Shown piece after piece: positions 30,801 through 35,549 of a stretch of 64,000 bases of DNA. A model generated the notes under the pieces. It was not told the DNA's origin. It did not search any database and saw only the letters and a list, made by a program, of their open reading frames with translations. Position numbers and translations under genes: made by a program. Positions within the stretch are counted from its first letter, which is position 1, and every line of letters starts with the position of its first letter. Source of the DNA: Blastobasis lacticolella (taxonomy: Eukaryota > Arthropoda > Insecta > Lepidoptera > Blastobasidae). Location of the stretch: contig LR990056.1 in assembly GCA_905147135.1 (NCBI GenBank), positions 14,084,001 to 14,148,000 of the forward strand, written 5' to 3'.

Positions 30801-31590
30801 GTAGGACCCTTCTTGTCCCTTCTCGTCCGTCTTAGCAATGTGCCGGCCCACTTTTTTCTTATTTTAGTAGCAGATTAAATGCGTTTTGGAATTTTACGCT
30901 TTTAACTTTGGATTTACTTCGTATCTACTCACGTTCAATAGTTATCACCTATGAGCCATAATTTTGTGGACTACTAATGTTTTCGTTTATTGGTATGTGA
31001 AATTTTCAACCTTCAGATGGACAGCATTCAGCTGATAATCAGTCAGTTGATGAGCCGCGTGACTTTGAGCGATCCGATGGCGGCGGAGTTAGACCTGTTC
31101 TGCCGACAGGTGGCGCTGAACAGAGTATCCTATACACCGATGGGCATGTGCGTGCTGTCTAGGGGACTCCTTTCTACGGTATGTGGGGAATATTGAATGA
31201 TTATTGCTTTCATTTCCTTTCCTTTGCCAGTAGTATTCTTTTTTACAAGATTTGACTTGCACTGTTCGTATGTATGTAAGTTTGCAAACCATTTTACGAC
31301 CGTTTGTTGACGTCCGATTGAGCTGTTTGGTAAACCTATGTAACTTGCATGACAATGCAATAATATGGTACCATGGAGCTGGTCTGATGATAGAGTCGGA
31401 AGGTGGTCATAGGATCTAATGACACCAATAAAATTAACACAGAAAATTAATACTGTTGTATCTTCTTTCATTACCTACCATTCCTTGTATGAAACTCGGT
31501 GAACTTTTATTTATTTCTACATTTTTGTTTCAGATTTTTGGCGCAGTAACCACGTATCTCGTAATCATAGTTCAATTTCAGACTTTGTAA
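6790..31590 (+). CDS. Gustatory receptor A, complete 10-exon gene
   Basis: This is a multi-pass insect chemoreceptor (gustatory receptor), a ligand-gated ion channel subunit of taste-neuron membranes. Exons are 6790-6859, 7374-7568, 22265-22458, 23111-23264, 23981-24136, 24204-24320, 27580-27765, 29376-29482, 31017-31178 and 31534-31590. They sum to 1398 nt, 465 residues plus stop, with GT-AG introns of phases 1,1,0,1,1,1,1,0,0. Hydrophobic spans lie near residues 40-62, 73-98, 117-137, 172-197, 206-232, 330-356, 364-382 and 440-460. Family marks are FGVAPLRF after the first span, [28 protein letters not shown] and the C-terminal [10 protein letters not shown]. Subfamily is uncertain: length and C-terminus fit the broad Gr43a-like (sugar taste) naming used in Lepidoptera, but I cannot assign a ligand. 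The ATG has a good context (AAACATGG) and in-frame stops upstream. No disabling change is seen. Confidence 0.9.
6900..6975 (+). mobile_element. SINE 3' fragment in intron 1
   Basis: Carries CCTGATCTGCCAAATCCTGG and ACGCCAAGATGATTTTTATT. This matches the 3' end of the tRNA-headed SINE at 32570-32860 (CCTGATCTGTCAAATCCCGG...ACGCCAACATGATTATTTTT). The same fragment lies at 61758-61835 in copy B, so it is older than the duplication. Confidence 0.55.
7374..7568 (+). CDS. Gustatory receptor A exon 2
   Basis: The acceptor is CCCTACCAG|CA and the donor is G|GTAAGC (phase 1). It encodes the first transmembrane span and the FGVAPLRF motif, then the start of the second span ([15 protein letters not shown]). 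Copy B exon 2 (62182-62376) is equally long; it has Gly to Val in FGVAPL, plus Ala to Glu and Met to Ile. Confidence 0.9.
7658..7911 (+). mobile_element. Short RTE-derived non-autonomous element with TSD
   Basis: A 254-bp element beginning GCCGTGTGGTGTCCGGCAGA and ending CTGTGATGATG, flanked by perfect 9-bp repeats ATTATACTA (7649-7657 and 7912-7920). Copy B has the uninterrupted site once (62461-62469), proving insertion into copy A after the duplication. Its head resembles the 5' end of the RTE at about 24355 and its tail has the RTE-style GATGAT ending, so it was probably mobilised by RTE machinery. Confidence 0.85.
8035..8103 (-). mobile_element. LINE 3'-end fragment, antisense
   Basis: Contains CCACCTGATGGATAGTGATC, the reverse complement of the GGTGACCACTTTCCATCAGG tail seen at several places in the window. 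It is shared with copy B (about 62596-62666). The large LINE at 8104 inserted immediately next to it. Confidence 0.55.
8352..8425 (-). other. tRNA-like stretch in LINE 1 5' UTR
   Basis: On the minus strand the sequence reads CTAGCGGTAACCACG (A-box-like), then GGGTTCGATACTG (B-box-like), at tRNA-like spacing. It could be a SINE head captured in the LINE 5' UTR or a chance resemblance. No cloverleaf was verified. Confidence 0.35.
8597..9589 (+). CDS. LINE 1 ORF1 protein (coiled coil plus nucleic-acid binding)
   Basis: An intact 330-residue ORF1. It has a polar Ser/Gln/Lys-rich N-terminus with a basic SKRQR patch, a long heptad-like region (about residues 80-185), and a C-terminal domain (about 190-330) resembling the RRM-plus-C-terminal fold of LINE ORF1 proteins ([37 protein letters not shown]). 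In LINE biology this protein coats the element RNA. The ORF1 of LINE 3 shares the same C-terminal layout ([27 protein letters not shown]) but adds a PHD finger. Confidence 0.8.
   Translation: MSKVSHSPKQTNLKPQQSVSDPNIASGFSTPKHEQQLNVTGRSKRQRVDEAPGTSASSMGVEFESFKCEIKTMLAEWRLEQENSIMKLIFDWKHEQQSTLSQLVRDVADMKLQCQEIRKTNEDIEVSMEFINKSYEDILMKVNTLETAREENKEHLDKIENKMIDLHMQSRSSKIEQRNVPQQENEKISDLIKIMENLGKVVEININPEQLRDIYRVPSKPGTSKSIVAEFSSVTRKNNFLGSIRQYNKSKLVQDKLSTETIGMMGKKEQIFIDDYVPPSMRKLIYHVRTFAKENKYYCRFSNGKILLRKNPEDKFIHIKSEQCLSVLEK
9865..11263 (+). pseudogene. LINE 1 ORF2, part 1: endonuclease and start of RT
   Basis: Starts with [15 protein letters not shown] and carries an apurinic-type endonuclease: [19 protein letters not shown], a VYTRSS strand, ILMGDIN-type [16 protein letters not shown] and VTDHLPTLL. 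The linker into the reverse transcriptase follows. At 11264 the frame runs into the tail of LINE 2, but codon GAT|G joins in frame with GT at 15007, restoring IIDGLRTDC...TGWDNIP. This part has no stop of its own. Confidence 0.85.
11576..13490 (-). pseudogene. LINE 2 ORF2: reverse transcriptase, endonuclease missing
   Basis: Reading leftward it begins at [20 protein letters not shown]. The RT follows: [32 protein letters not shown] (motif A), [14 protein letters not shown] (motif B, with an Arg insertion in the usual PQGG) and [11 protein letters not shown] (YADD). The thumb and C-terminal region follow in another frame from 12280 ([48 protein letters not shown]). A single frameshift near 12280 splits the protein. 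No endonuclease motifs precede it, so it is dead. Confidence 0.85.
13971..14780 (-). CDS. LINE 2 ORF1 protein
   Basis: An intact 269-residue frame. A helical N-terminal part precedes [19 protein letters not shown], the start of an RRM-like fold. [20 protein letters not shown] and a C-terminal LLTSVRH-type helix region follow, ending in a basic Ser/Lys/Pro tail ([17 protein letters not shown]). This is a LINE ORF1 RNA chaperone. It is 74% longer-range collinear with the frameshifted ORF1 of LINE 4 only by eye; I computed no identity, so treat the comparison as qualitative. The start codon has no competitor upstream in frame. Confidence 0.75.
   Translation of the reverse strand: MAETTQFFKEKMAEFENSRTTKSPSGNKDPVAQNSNTPEAKNFQDFKTLIWKTVTGMHKQMELILQTLDHMEMRSRAKVLLLHGLPEEDEEDLSLRVAKLCVDSLQVSAVSSLSFSACFRLGRTIGTDKPRPTLIRFTNSQTRYDVWSAKKKLKDSGWTLSEFLTSVRHSVFLAARKALGISRCWTSDGRVVVVGADGSRSRVVTMTELQSFLSKDSKIKSSASPTATEKSTVVMVKSNNGKSSDGKTKPASGGTRSRRAVPPKPATKK
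15007..16146 (+). pseudogene. LINE 1 ORF2, part 2: reverse transcriptase core
   Basis: Resumes GLRTDC...ATGWDNIPT and [19 protein letters not shown] frameshift in a run of seven A's at about 15182-15190 follows, then [35 protein letters not shown] (motif A), [17 protein letters not shown] (motif B) and FTYADDTAL (YADD). A second frameshift near 15900 leads into [17 protein letters not shown] and [14 protein letters not shown], where LINE 3 interrupts it at 16146. Two frameshifts make it non-functional. Confidence 0.85.
16627..17538 (+). CDS. LINE 3 ORF1 with N-terminal PHD zinc finger
   Basis: 303 residues, intact. Residues 4-53 form a complete C4HC3 PHD-type finger (CGRC...[12 protein letters not shown]...WRCPSC). 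A coiled coil follows at about 75-150 ([26 protein letters not shown]). A C-terminal nucleic-acid-binding domain at about 155-303 has [17 protein letters not shown] and [19 protein letters not shown] fingers usually read histone H3 tails; such fingers are known in ORF1 of some CR1-related LINEs. Chromatin targeting here is inference. Confidence 0.85.
   Translation: MVTCGRCGDEATDAVQCTACMKQYHYACSGVTEVGYRKLGDRQATWRCPSCKTAGTPSTHSPVASPVVTLDSIMREVANINIKLTPLAALAADIQDVKKELAALKISTAEFNTKLSSLESRVAKIEQAQEDIAPLKDVISKLECDLDEKDQWLRSNNVEIKGVPMKDKENLFEIVANIGNKISYPVTKHHINFIHRVPTTIAGKKNIIVSFMGRYVKEDFLAASRALKEYLKPADIGLSGEGSIFVNDHLTRKNKALLTKAKALAKEHNFQYMWVKHMKIFVRKDVNTKTFIVRSEKDLLKIH
17539..18024 (+). other. LINE 3 spacer between ORF1 and ORF2
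   Basis: A 486-bp T-rich spacer. It contains a 120-codon open frame at 17675-18037 without any recognisable domain. I regard this as chance. Confidence 0.5.
18025..20914 (+). pseudogene. LINE 3 ORF2: endonuclease and reverse transcriptase, one frameshift
   Basis: The endonuclease (from [19 protein letters not shown]) shows LAETWLVEG, a [10 protein letters not shown] strand, [14 protein letters not shown] and LDLVLSND; the usual SDH motif is SYH here. A one-base frameshift at about 18895-18910, in a T run, moves the frame. The reverse transcriptase follows: [47 protein letters not shown] (motif A), [17 protein letters not shown] (motif B), [11 protein letters not shown] (FADD) and [20 protein letters not shown]-terminal tail runs to the stop at 20914. 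Apart from that frameshift it reads through, which suggests a fairly recent arrival. Confidence 0.9.
21083..21110 (+). repeat. (AAATA)n tail of LINE 3
   Basis: Five repeats of AAATA/ATAAA end the element directly before the LINE 1 sequence resumes. This is the tandem-repeat tail expected of CR1-like LINEs. Confidence 0.8.
21113..21508 (+). pseudogene. LINE 1 ORF2, part 3: C-terminal region
   Basis: Continues the interrupted thumb region as [33 protein letters not shown] and [17 protein letters not shown], to the natural stop at 21508. The frame is open throughout. The join ACT (16143-16145) to ATG (21113) is in frame. Confidence 0.85.
21510..21561 (+). repeat. (CA)n microsatellite in LINE 1 3' UTR
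   Basis: About 50 bases of ACACAC with a few interruptions (GTAC, AAT). It lies just after the ORF2 stop of LINE 1 and before the (TTTA)n terminus at 21785-21810. Confidence 0.8.
21935..22140 (+). mobile_element. tRNA-headed SINE, family A, in intron 2
   Basis: Has a tRNA-like head with A-box-like GGTCGAGTATCTAACTCG and B-box GGGTTCGATTCCCGC. It continues with TACCAATGACTCTTTTCTGA and AAAACATCGTGATGAAACCT. The same insertion is at 62806-62990 in copy B, so it predates the duplication. A third copy lies at 32570-32860. This is not a functional tRNA gene: the D-arm and acceptor pairing are not evident. Confidence 0.75.
22265..22458 (+). CDS. Gustatory receptor A exon 3
   Basis: Acceptor CAATTGCAG|AT, donor GTG|GTAAGT (phase 0). 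It encodes residues 89-153: the end of span 2 ([12 protein letters not shown]), a loop, and span 3 ([20 protein letters not shown]). Compared with copy B exon 3 (63111-63304), nine of the 18 residues 95-112 differ, while the span-3 part is almost unchanged. Confidence 0.9.
22686..23005 (+). mobile_element. tRNA-headed SINE, family B, in intron 3
   Basis: Head: GAGTGGTTTAG...GAGTTCGATTCCCGGTCGG (B box). Middle: GAAATTGAAATGATGAATTG. The 3' end is CTTACTTTGGGGCTGGATGG then CGCTGTTGTGAA. Other copies are 28530-29230 (split by a MITE), 37569-37800 (minus) and 63395-63605 (head deleted). The insertion is shared with copy B. Confidence 0.75.
23111..23264 (+). CDS. Gustatory receptor A exon 4
   Basis: Acceptor TTGTTACAG|ATA, donor G|GTAAGA (phase 1). 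It encodes residues 154-204: a basic Gln/Arg/Lys loop ([13 protein letters not shown]), then a span ([19 protein letters not shown]). Copy B (63689-63842) differs by nine replacements and only one silent change in my hand count, mostly in the last dozen residues. Confidence 0.9.
23510..23940 (-). mobile_element. LINE 3'-region fragment, antisense, in intron 4
   Basis: The reverse complement starts GGGATAGCGGGATACCC, then GAATTGGAGCCACCCGACAA and GGAAGTATCTCC, and ends TGTGGCCCGCTTACCAAG. It is collinear with 1925-2240. The frames here have no domains. It lies within the intron between exons 4 and 5, away from the splice sites. Confidence 0.55.
23981..24136 (+). CDS. Gustatory receptor A exon 5
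   Basis: Acceptor TACATTTCAG|GT, donor A|GTAAGT (phase 1). It encodes residues 205-256: a long hydrophobic span ([20 protein letters not shown]), then [19 protein letters not shown], the start of the large cytoplasmic loop. The matching exon of copy B lies beyond the window. Confidence 0.9.
24204..24320 (+). CDS. Gustatory receptor A exon 6
   Basis: Acceptor AATATTCCAG|TT, donor G|GTAAAA (phase 1; the donor is weaker than the others). It encodes residues 257-295, wholly hydrophilic to amphipathic ([20 protein letters not shown]), as expected for the cytoplasmic loop. A decayed RTE begins about 35 bp into the following intron. Confidence 0.85.
24355..27055 (+). pseudogene. RTE-clade LINE, decayed, in intron 6
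   Basis: The 5' part has the TTCTTCCCGTGGGTGTCGTA and GGGCAGCAGCATCTTTCGGG sequence of RTE 5' ends. The endonuclease is in two frames ([32 protein letters not shown], then [18 protein letters not shown] and GSDHRLV). The RT follows: [49 protein letters not shown] (motif A), [18 protein letters not shown] (motif B) and [12 protein letters not shown] (FADD). The C-terminus reads [10 protein letters not shown] and [13 protein letters not shown]. At least four frameshifts or stops break it. About 130 bp near the 3' end (after about 27025) are missing compared with the copy at 43330-43945. Confidence 0.85.
27056..27579 (+). other. Rest of receptor intron 6, nothing recognised
   Basis: AT-rich intronic sequence between the RTE and exon 7. 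I see no ORF, repeat family or structure. Confidence 0.5.
27580..27765 (+). CDS. Gustatory receptor A exon 7
   Basis: Acceptor TGTTACTAG|AT, donor T|GTAAGT (phase 1). It encodes residues 296-357: [20 protein letters not shown], then [20 protein letters not shown] and [10 protein letters not shown]. This is the best-conserved stretch of the receptor family in my reading and anchors the identification. Confidence 0.92.
27766..28529 (+). other. Receptor intron 7, left part
   Basis: AT- and T-rich intronic sequence including a TTTCTTTTTTCTTCTTTC tract. No gene or known repeat was seen before the SINE at 28530. Confidence 0.5.
28530..29230 (+). mobile_element. Family B SINE split by a mariner-like MITE
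   Basis: The left part (28530-28666) has GGTCTGCCACGCAGAGGTCC and AATTGAAATGATGAATTTAA. The right part (29145-29230) has CACCCATTACACAAGC and TTACTTTGGGGCTAGATGGC. Together they form one SINE, interrupted at a TA dinucleotide by the 478-bp MITE. The SINE lies in receptor intron 7. Confidence 0.75.
28667..29144. mobile_element. Mariner-like MITE, copy 1 (478 bp)
   Basis: Long terminal inverted repeats (about 85-110 bp) begin CAGGGTGTTAAAAGACCG and end CGGTCTTTTTACAACCTG. It is flanked by TA on both sides, the target duplication of Tc1/mariner elements. The interior is GC-rich in one stretch (GGCGCCTCTCGCTCGCCCAC) and has no transposase. Copy 2 at 39151-39628 is also 478 bp and inserted in the opposite orientation. 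Confidence 0.8.
29376..29482 (+). CDS. Gustatory receptor A exon 8
   Basis: Acceptor CTCTTTTACAG|TA, donor GAG|GTATTA (phase 0). It encodes residues 358-393: [14 protein letters not shown], then [19 protein letters not shown], a half-span and the VEP turn found in this receptor family. It was located by phase and motif; no other stretch of this intron interval fits. Confidence 0.85.
29498..29870 (+). pseudogene. Transposon-derived ORF fragment in intron 8
   Basis: An open frame reads [53 protein letters not shown] and [21 protein letters not shown] recall this pattern as dispersed in many invertebrate genomes inside mobile elements. The spacing PDG...LVWDAT superficially resembles a PD-(D/E)XK nuclease core. 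The host element is not identifiable from this piece. No start or stop is assured. Confidence 0.45.
29871..31016 (+). other. Rest of receptor intron 8
   Basis: Contains a GC-richer repeat-like patch at 29990-30110 (GGCCGCCCCATGGCCGCAAC), another at about 30405-30520 (GAATTCGCGACCGCCCTGGT) and one at 30660-30850 beginning CATCATCATGG. All look like transposon debris. No coding exon was recognised. Confidence 0.45.
31017..31178 (+). CDS. Gustatory receptor A exon 9
   Basis: Acceptor CAACCTTCAG|ATG, donor ACG|GTATGT (phase 0). It encodes residues 394-447: [34 protein letters not shown] and [13 protein letters not shown]. These are the family's cytoplasmic stretch leading into the last transmembrane span. 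Confidence 0.92.
31534..31590 (+). CDS. Gustatory receptor A exon 10 and stop
   Basis: Acceptor TTTTTGTTTCAG|ATT, then [18 protein letters not shown] and TAA. The [10 protein letters not shown] end matches the C-terminal signature of insect gustatory receptors and fits exon 9 in phase 0. Confidence 0.93.
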   Translation: MFGAVTTYLVIIVQFQTL

Positions 31591-31678
31591 TGCTGCTCGT
31601 TTTTTTATACTAGTACTTCTACACTCATAGCTTTATTGAATTTAAGTATTAAAACATTAATTAATTAATTAAACCTAA

Positions 31679-31684
31679 AATAAA
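31679..31684 (+). terminator. Polyadenylation signal of receptor A
   Basis: AATAAA lies 89 bases after the stop codon, in an AT-rich 3' UTR. Confidence 0.6.
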
Positions 31685-31689
31685 ATAAG

Positions 31690-32155
31690 CCTAAAAATGG
31701 TGTACCATATTTTCAGTTACATACTAAACTTACCAGTAAATATTTTTTAGTTTTTACAAATGATTTGAAATTGGATCTCATATCGCTTTTTTGTAAATAT
31801 CTTGGACTGTTATAAATGAACGCAGAATAGATATATTTATTACTTAGAGGAAACAAAAATAAATAAACATGCTTACGACATCAAAAATACGTTTTTAATG
31901 CTTCCACTGCTGTAATACTAGGTACCTACTAAATTGTACTAATTGAAGATAATAATGTAATTGTCCTAACTGTAACATAGAGTTGTCCTGTCCAACGAGT
32001 CACTGCTTTCCTTCTAATGTTTTTATCTCCATTTCCATAAGACATTTCAGGAACTGATAAGCCTTCTCACATTTACATGGTTCTTCTGAAAAATGCGAAA
32101 TTTATTTTCATAAGATTTATTACCACAACAAGATTTTTTTATATTAGTATAGACG
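31690..32155. other. Intergenic, nothing recognised
   Basis: AT-rich DNA after the receptor 3' end with no ORF or repeat that I can place. Confidence 0.5.
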
Positions 32156-32159
32156 CTGT

Positions 32160-32535
32160 CCTAATTGGCAACGATCGTGCGACCATGGATTGGCCGTGTG
32201 GTGTCTGGCAGAGTAGAATAGCACCAACCCCTTACACTAGTGGGTGTTGGACAAGGCGACTAATGTTTTCGTGGCAAAAGATCTAACGTCTCCGTTTGGT
32301 GGAAAATGAGCAGCAGCGTTTTCCATTGTTATATTCACAACACTGCGATCTCCAACCGCCTGCCATGAGTGGACATTTTGGCAATGACCTCCCCTATACG
32401 TGGGAGAGGCCCTAAGTCCTGCAGTGGACTGTGATGATGATGATGTGCGACCATGGTCGCCCGACCAAAAGGAGACCTCAAAACCGCTCGTTGCACGACC
32501 ATGGTCGCACGACCGTTGCCAATTAGTATATGATA
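32160..32535. mobile_element. Palindromic MITE split by an RTE-derived element
   Basis: The ends are inverted: CTAATTGGCAACGATCGTGC on the left, GCACGACCGTTGCCAATTAG on the right. The interior repeats CGACCATGGTCG palindromes. Scraps of the same family lie at 2785-2830, 39950-40075 and 41325-41360. It carries the insertion at 32189-32444. No clear target duplication was seen. Confidence 0.6.
32189..32444 (+). mobile_element. Short RTE-derived element with 12-bp TSD
   Basis: Same family as 7658-7911: head GCCGTGTGGTGTCTGGCAGA, tail CTGTGATGATGATGAT. It is flanked by perfect 12-bp repeats GTGCGACCATGG (32177-32188 and 32445-32456), so it jumped into the MITE. Confidence 0.85.
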
Positions 32536-32569
32536 CATACATAATGATTTTTATTCTGTTCACCGGTGT

Positions 32570-32860
32570 TAGGAGCGTCGGTGGTCGAGCGGTTAGGGTA
32601 TCAGACTTGTAAGCCAGAAGTACCGGGTTTGGATCCCGCTGCGACTATGTACCAATAACTCTTTTCTGAGTTATGTACATTAATTGAATACTAACCGATG
32701 CTCATACGGTGAAGGAAAACATCGTGATGACGTAGCAGAGTCGCTCCACTATAATTACCTGATCTGTCAAATCCCGGATTTTTGTCAAGGCGGACCCCGG
32801 GCCCTCTTGCGCGAGAGCACAACCGGGATATTAACGCCAACATGATTATTTTTATTACTT
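32570..32860 (+). mobile_element. tRNA-headed SINE, family A, fullest copy
   Basis: Head: GGTGGTCGAGCGGTTAGGGT, then ACCGGGTTTGGATCCCGCTG (B box with changes). It continues with ACTCTTTTCTGAGTTATGTA, GAAGGAAAACATCGTGATGA, CCTGATCTGTCAAATCCCGG and an ACGCCAACATGATT end. It shows that the fragments at 6900 and 21935 belong to one family. Confidence 0.75.
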
Positions 32861-33285
32861 ACTCCTATCACTGCACCTCTTAGCCATATCTTCTAGGTCC
32901 TTTACAGCATCTCCCTTACGCGCAAACGCGAAGACCACCGCTTCGCGAGAAGGGTTGAGCTCTCCATCCATGGACGCCACTCCAGTAGACTCCAAGATAC
33001 ACCGGATAAAACACTGAGACAATCACATTTCAAATGAACTGGAATCAGGACATCACGTGAATAGAAGAGTAAACTGTGGCAGTGAGTCAGAAAGAGTGAA
33101 TGTAATTGATGATTATGAGCATGCCCTCCACGCTCATTGCCCGATTGTACGTCGCCGCAGAAATTTCGTACATCTATCTGTATTGGTTCTGGAACTAAGT
33201 GTCGTCAATTTGAAACGTCACTTTGTTGTCAACGACAGCGACGCCGTCACCAGCTCATATAAGTTTGTGACATATCTGCTCTGCC

Positions 33286-33515
33286 ATGGACGCAACCTTA
33301 TCCACAGTGAGTCGGTGCGGCCTGGTCGGCGTCCGGCCGTCATATTACGCACCGTCGAAACCCACCTTAAACTGCTATAGCGATTTTAGTGAAATATGTC
33401 AAGAAGATATTATGGCAAATGGGGAAGAAAGGACTTTTATTACAAATATACCAGAATTTTATGCGAACGAAGACAGTGGCAAACCAAAGCTAGTAACGTA
33501 TAAAATAACATTTAA
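33286..33515 (+). CDS. Candidate first exon of an unidentified gene
   Basis: An open frame from ATG (GCCATGG context) of 76 codons ends at a consensus donor, AA|GTAAGTAT. A TATA-like CATATAAG lies about 30 bases upstream of the ATG, close for a TATA box, leaving almost no 5' UTR. The C-terminal part (ERTFITNIPEFYANEDSGK, then LVTYKITFK) looks like the edge of a folded domain rather than random sequence, but I cannot assign it. I found no convincing second exon downstream. It could be a chance frame. Confidence 0.3.
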
Positions 33516-33649
33516 GTAAGTATCGTACCTTAGCCGTCTTGTCAGTTTCATCAGGAAAACTGCCGCTCTGGTTCAAAGCCTCCAAATATCCTAAAATTAA
33601 ATACAAAACTATAAAATTTGATTACAGTTAGTTTGCATGCGTTTAAAAA

Positions 33650-33870
33650 TGTGACACTGCTCTAGTAGCAGTATGCTTGCGAGACCGATAACCAAGGTTA
33701 AGGAATGTTCGCAATGTCCCAGAACTGGATGGGACTTCAGCACCGCAATGAGCTCGCCACTCGTTACGTGTGCCTCCTAATACAGCTGGCGAAGCGAGGT
33801 TGGCCAAGGTTTTCTCTGGTCTGCGGACCCGGAGACTGATGAGCAGTTTAGGGCCTTGTGACGATATTTA
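33650..33870 (+). repeat. Dispersed repeat, related to 41700-41890 in inverse orientation
   Basis: The segment containing CAGCACCGCAATGAGCTCGC and GTGTGCCTCCTAATACAGCT is the counterpart of the reverse complement of 41735-41860. No coding sense or termini were recognised. Confidence 0.5.
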
Positions 33871-34029
33871 TTTTATTTTTATTTATGTTGTACGCGTAGT
33901 AGCTTTCAGTCAGCAATGTGAAGTTCAATTAACTTTCCATTTTATTGCACGAACCCATTATATTATAACAAAAGCATCCAAATGACACACGAGATTCGGT
34001 AGTTCACGTTCAAACTAATATTTTTTCTT

Positions 34030-34765
34030 AATGTTCCTTAGCAGATAAACAGGCAAGCGGGCCACCTGGTGGAAAGTGGTCACCGCCGCCTATGGACATC
34101 AGCAACACCAGGGGAGTCACCAATGTGTTGCCCGCCTCTAAAGAGACCTCTAATATACCTCTTGAACGATCCCATGTCATAGTCCAAAGGAAACACTGTG
34201 GCTGGGAGCTCATTCCACATCCGAATCGTACGAGCGAGAAACGTTCTTTCAAACCTTCGCGTGGTGACCTGTTGGTCTACAGAGGGTCTACGTAGTGGGG
34301 ATGAGTACCCAGCCTACGGCGGGTGGTGCGATGGCGGAATTGTGCTGTGGGCACCATATTGAAAAGTTCCTCGGAACACTCCCCATTGTACAGCCGATAG
34401 AACACACACAGGGAGCCAAAGTCCCTTCGGTTAGCCAGTGGTTCTAACTTGCTTTTTTGTATGGGATCGTCGACAATTCGTACGGCGCGTCTCTGTACGG
34501 AGTCCAAAGGATTAAGCAGGTCGGCATTTTCGCCGGCCCAAAGATGGGAACCATACTCCATATGAGGCCGCACCTGTGCCTTGTACAGCAGCAGGCGCTG
34601 CCCTGGGGTGAAGTATCGCCTGGACCGGTTAAGCACGCCAAGCTTTTTCGAAGCCAGTTTGGTCTTACCTTCTAGGTGACTCCGGAATCGCACGTTATCC
34701 GATATGTCGACACCAAGGATCCCGATACTATTTGAGATGGAAAGGGGATAATACTTTGCAGACAT
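34030..34765 (-). pseudogene. 5'-truncated Jockey-like LINE, C-terminal RT region
   Basis: Read leftward: SNSIGILGVDISDNVRFRSHL, KLGVLNRSRRYFTPGQRLLL, YKAQVRPHMEYGSHLW, DSVQRRAVRIVDDP and TRRRLGTHPHYVDPL. A stop and frame change follow, leading toward the RT C-terminus. The 3' UTR ends in GGTGACCACTTTCCACCAGG and GCCTGTTTATCTGCTAAGGA. This ties the many short CCATCAGGTGG tails in the window to this LINE family. It has no catalytic motif and is dead. Confidence 0.75.
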
Positions 34766-35163
34766 GATTTATTGTCAAAATATACCAGTCACGAATAATC
34801 TAGATTCATATCTGGGTGTATACTTAGTAGTAATAGCTATTGAAGGCGACGATGCAGACAGACCAATTAGGACTCACCAGGACAACTAATATATTACACT
34901 AATAACTACTTACTTTAAAATGGTAGCGTGTTCATCGCTGCGGCCCCTACCCTGCCTGCTCGCCTTTGCAACCGTTCCACAAAAGCGGAGGAAGCTCAGT
35001 TCAACTGAGGAGCTGTTTATATTGATAAATAATATTTATTCTATACTATGCTACTCTGAACTACTGAACTAATTTATAACAGAGCCTAGATCCTAGAATA
35101 GTCCCTTACTGAATCACGCGGGATAGTCGTATAGTCGATAGTTATAGTTAGTTAAAGGCATAA
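34766..35163. other. Intergenic; 3' flank of the secreted-protein gene
   Basis: AT-rich. A minus-strand AATAAA lies at 35035-35040, about 125 bases past the stop of the 35164-35472 gene, and could be its polyadenylation signal. Nothing else was recognised. Confidence 0.45.
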
Positions 35164-35472
35164 TCAAATGTTACAAGAGATACAAGGATAGAACGCCCGT
35201 GAAAACCGCTCGAGATCGCTAAAAGTATACTCGTATTCAGCTATGCCATAAAGCTTACCCATTTCAATTATAAACGTCTCGTTGCATTTGGTCATAACTT
35301 CCAGCAGATCAGTTTCTTCCATTTCCTTCGATTCACTTCCACTCTCCTTAGACATTTTATTTTGTTCCATTTTAGCGTTCACGTCATCATTCTTGACGTC
35401 TTTTCCATTATCAGATTTTATTACAGAAAAAGTTGATAGAACAAGTGCAAGAACAAAAATGGTTTTTAACAT
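35164..35472 (-). CDS. Small secreted protein, 102 residues, unknown function
   Basis: A single-exon frame starting MLKTIFVLALVLSTFSVIKS, a textbook signal peptide with likely cleavage after residue 20. The mature part is highly charged and Lys/Glu/Asn/Ser-rich at residues 21-52. It then becomes more ordered (DLLEVMTKCNETFIIEMGKL, YEYTFSDLERFSRAF) and ends PCISCNI. Only three cysteines are present, so it is not a classical odorant-binding protein. A TATA box lies upstream, and a second gene for a secreted charged protein follows on the same strand at 36693-38584. Secretion is well supported; the role is unknown. Confidence 0.7.
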   Translation of the reverse strand: MLKTIFVLALVLSTFSVIKSDNGKDVKNDDVNAKMEQNKMSKESGSESKEMEETDLLEVMTKCNETFIIEMGKLYGIAEYEYTFSDLERFSRAFYPCISCNI

Positions 35473-35536
35473 TTTAGTGCTCAGTCCTATGTCACTCCTA
35501 GTTTAGATTAATAAAGTATCATTGAAAGGTACGTGC

Positions 35537-35542
35537 TTTATA
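35537..35542 (-). promoter_or_regulatory. TATA box of the small secreted-protein gene
   Basis: TATAAA on the minus strand (context GCGATATAAAGC), 65-70 bases upstream of the ATG at 35472. This spacing leaves a short 5' UTR of about 35-40 bases. Confidence 0.6.
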
Positions 35543-35549
35543 TCGCAAG

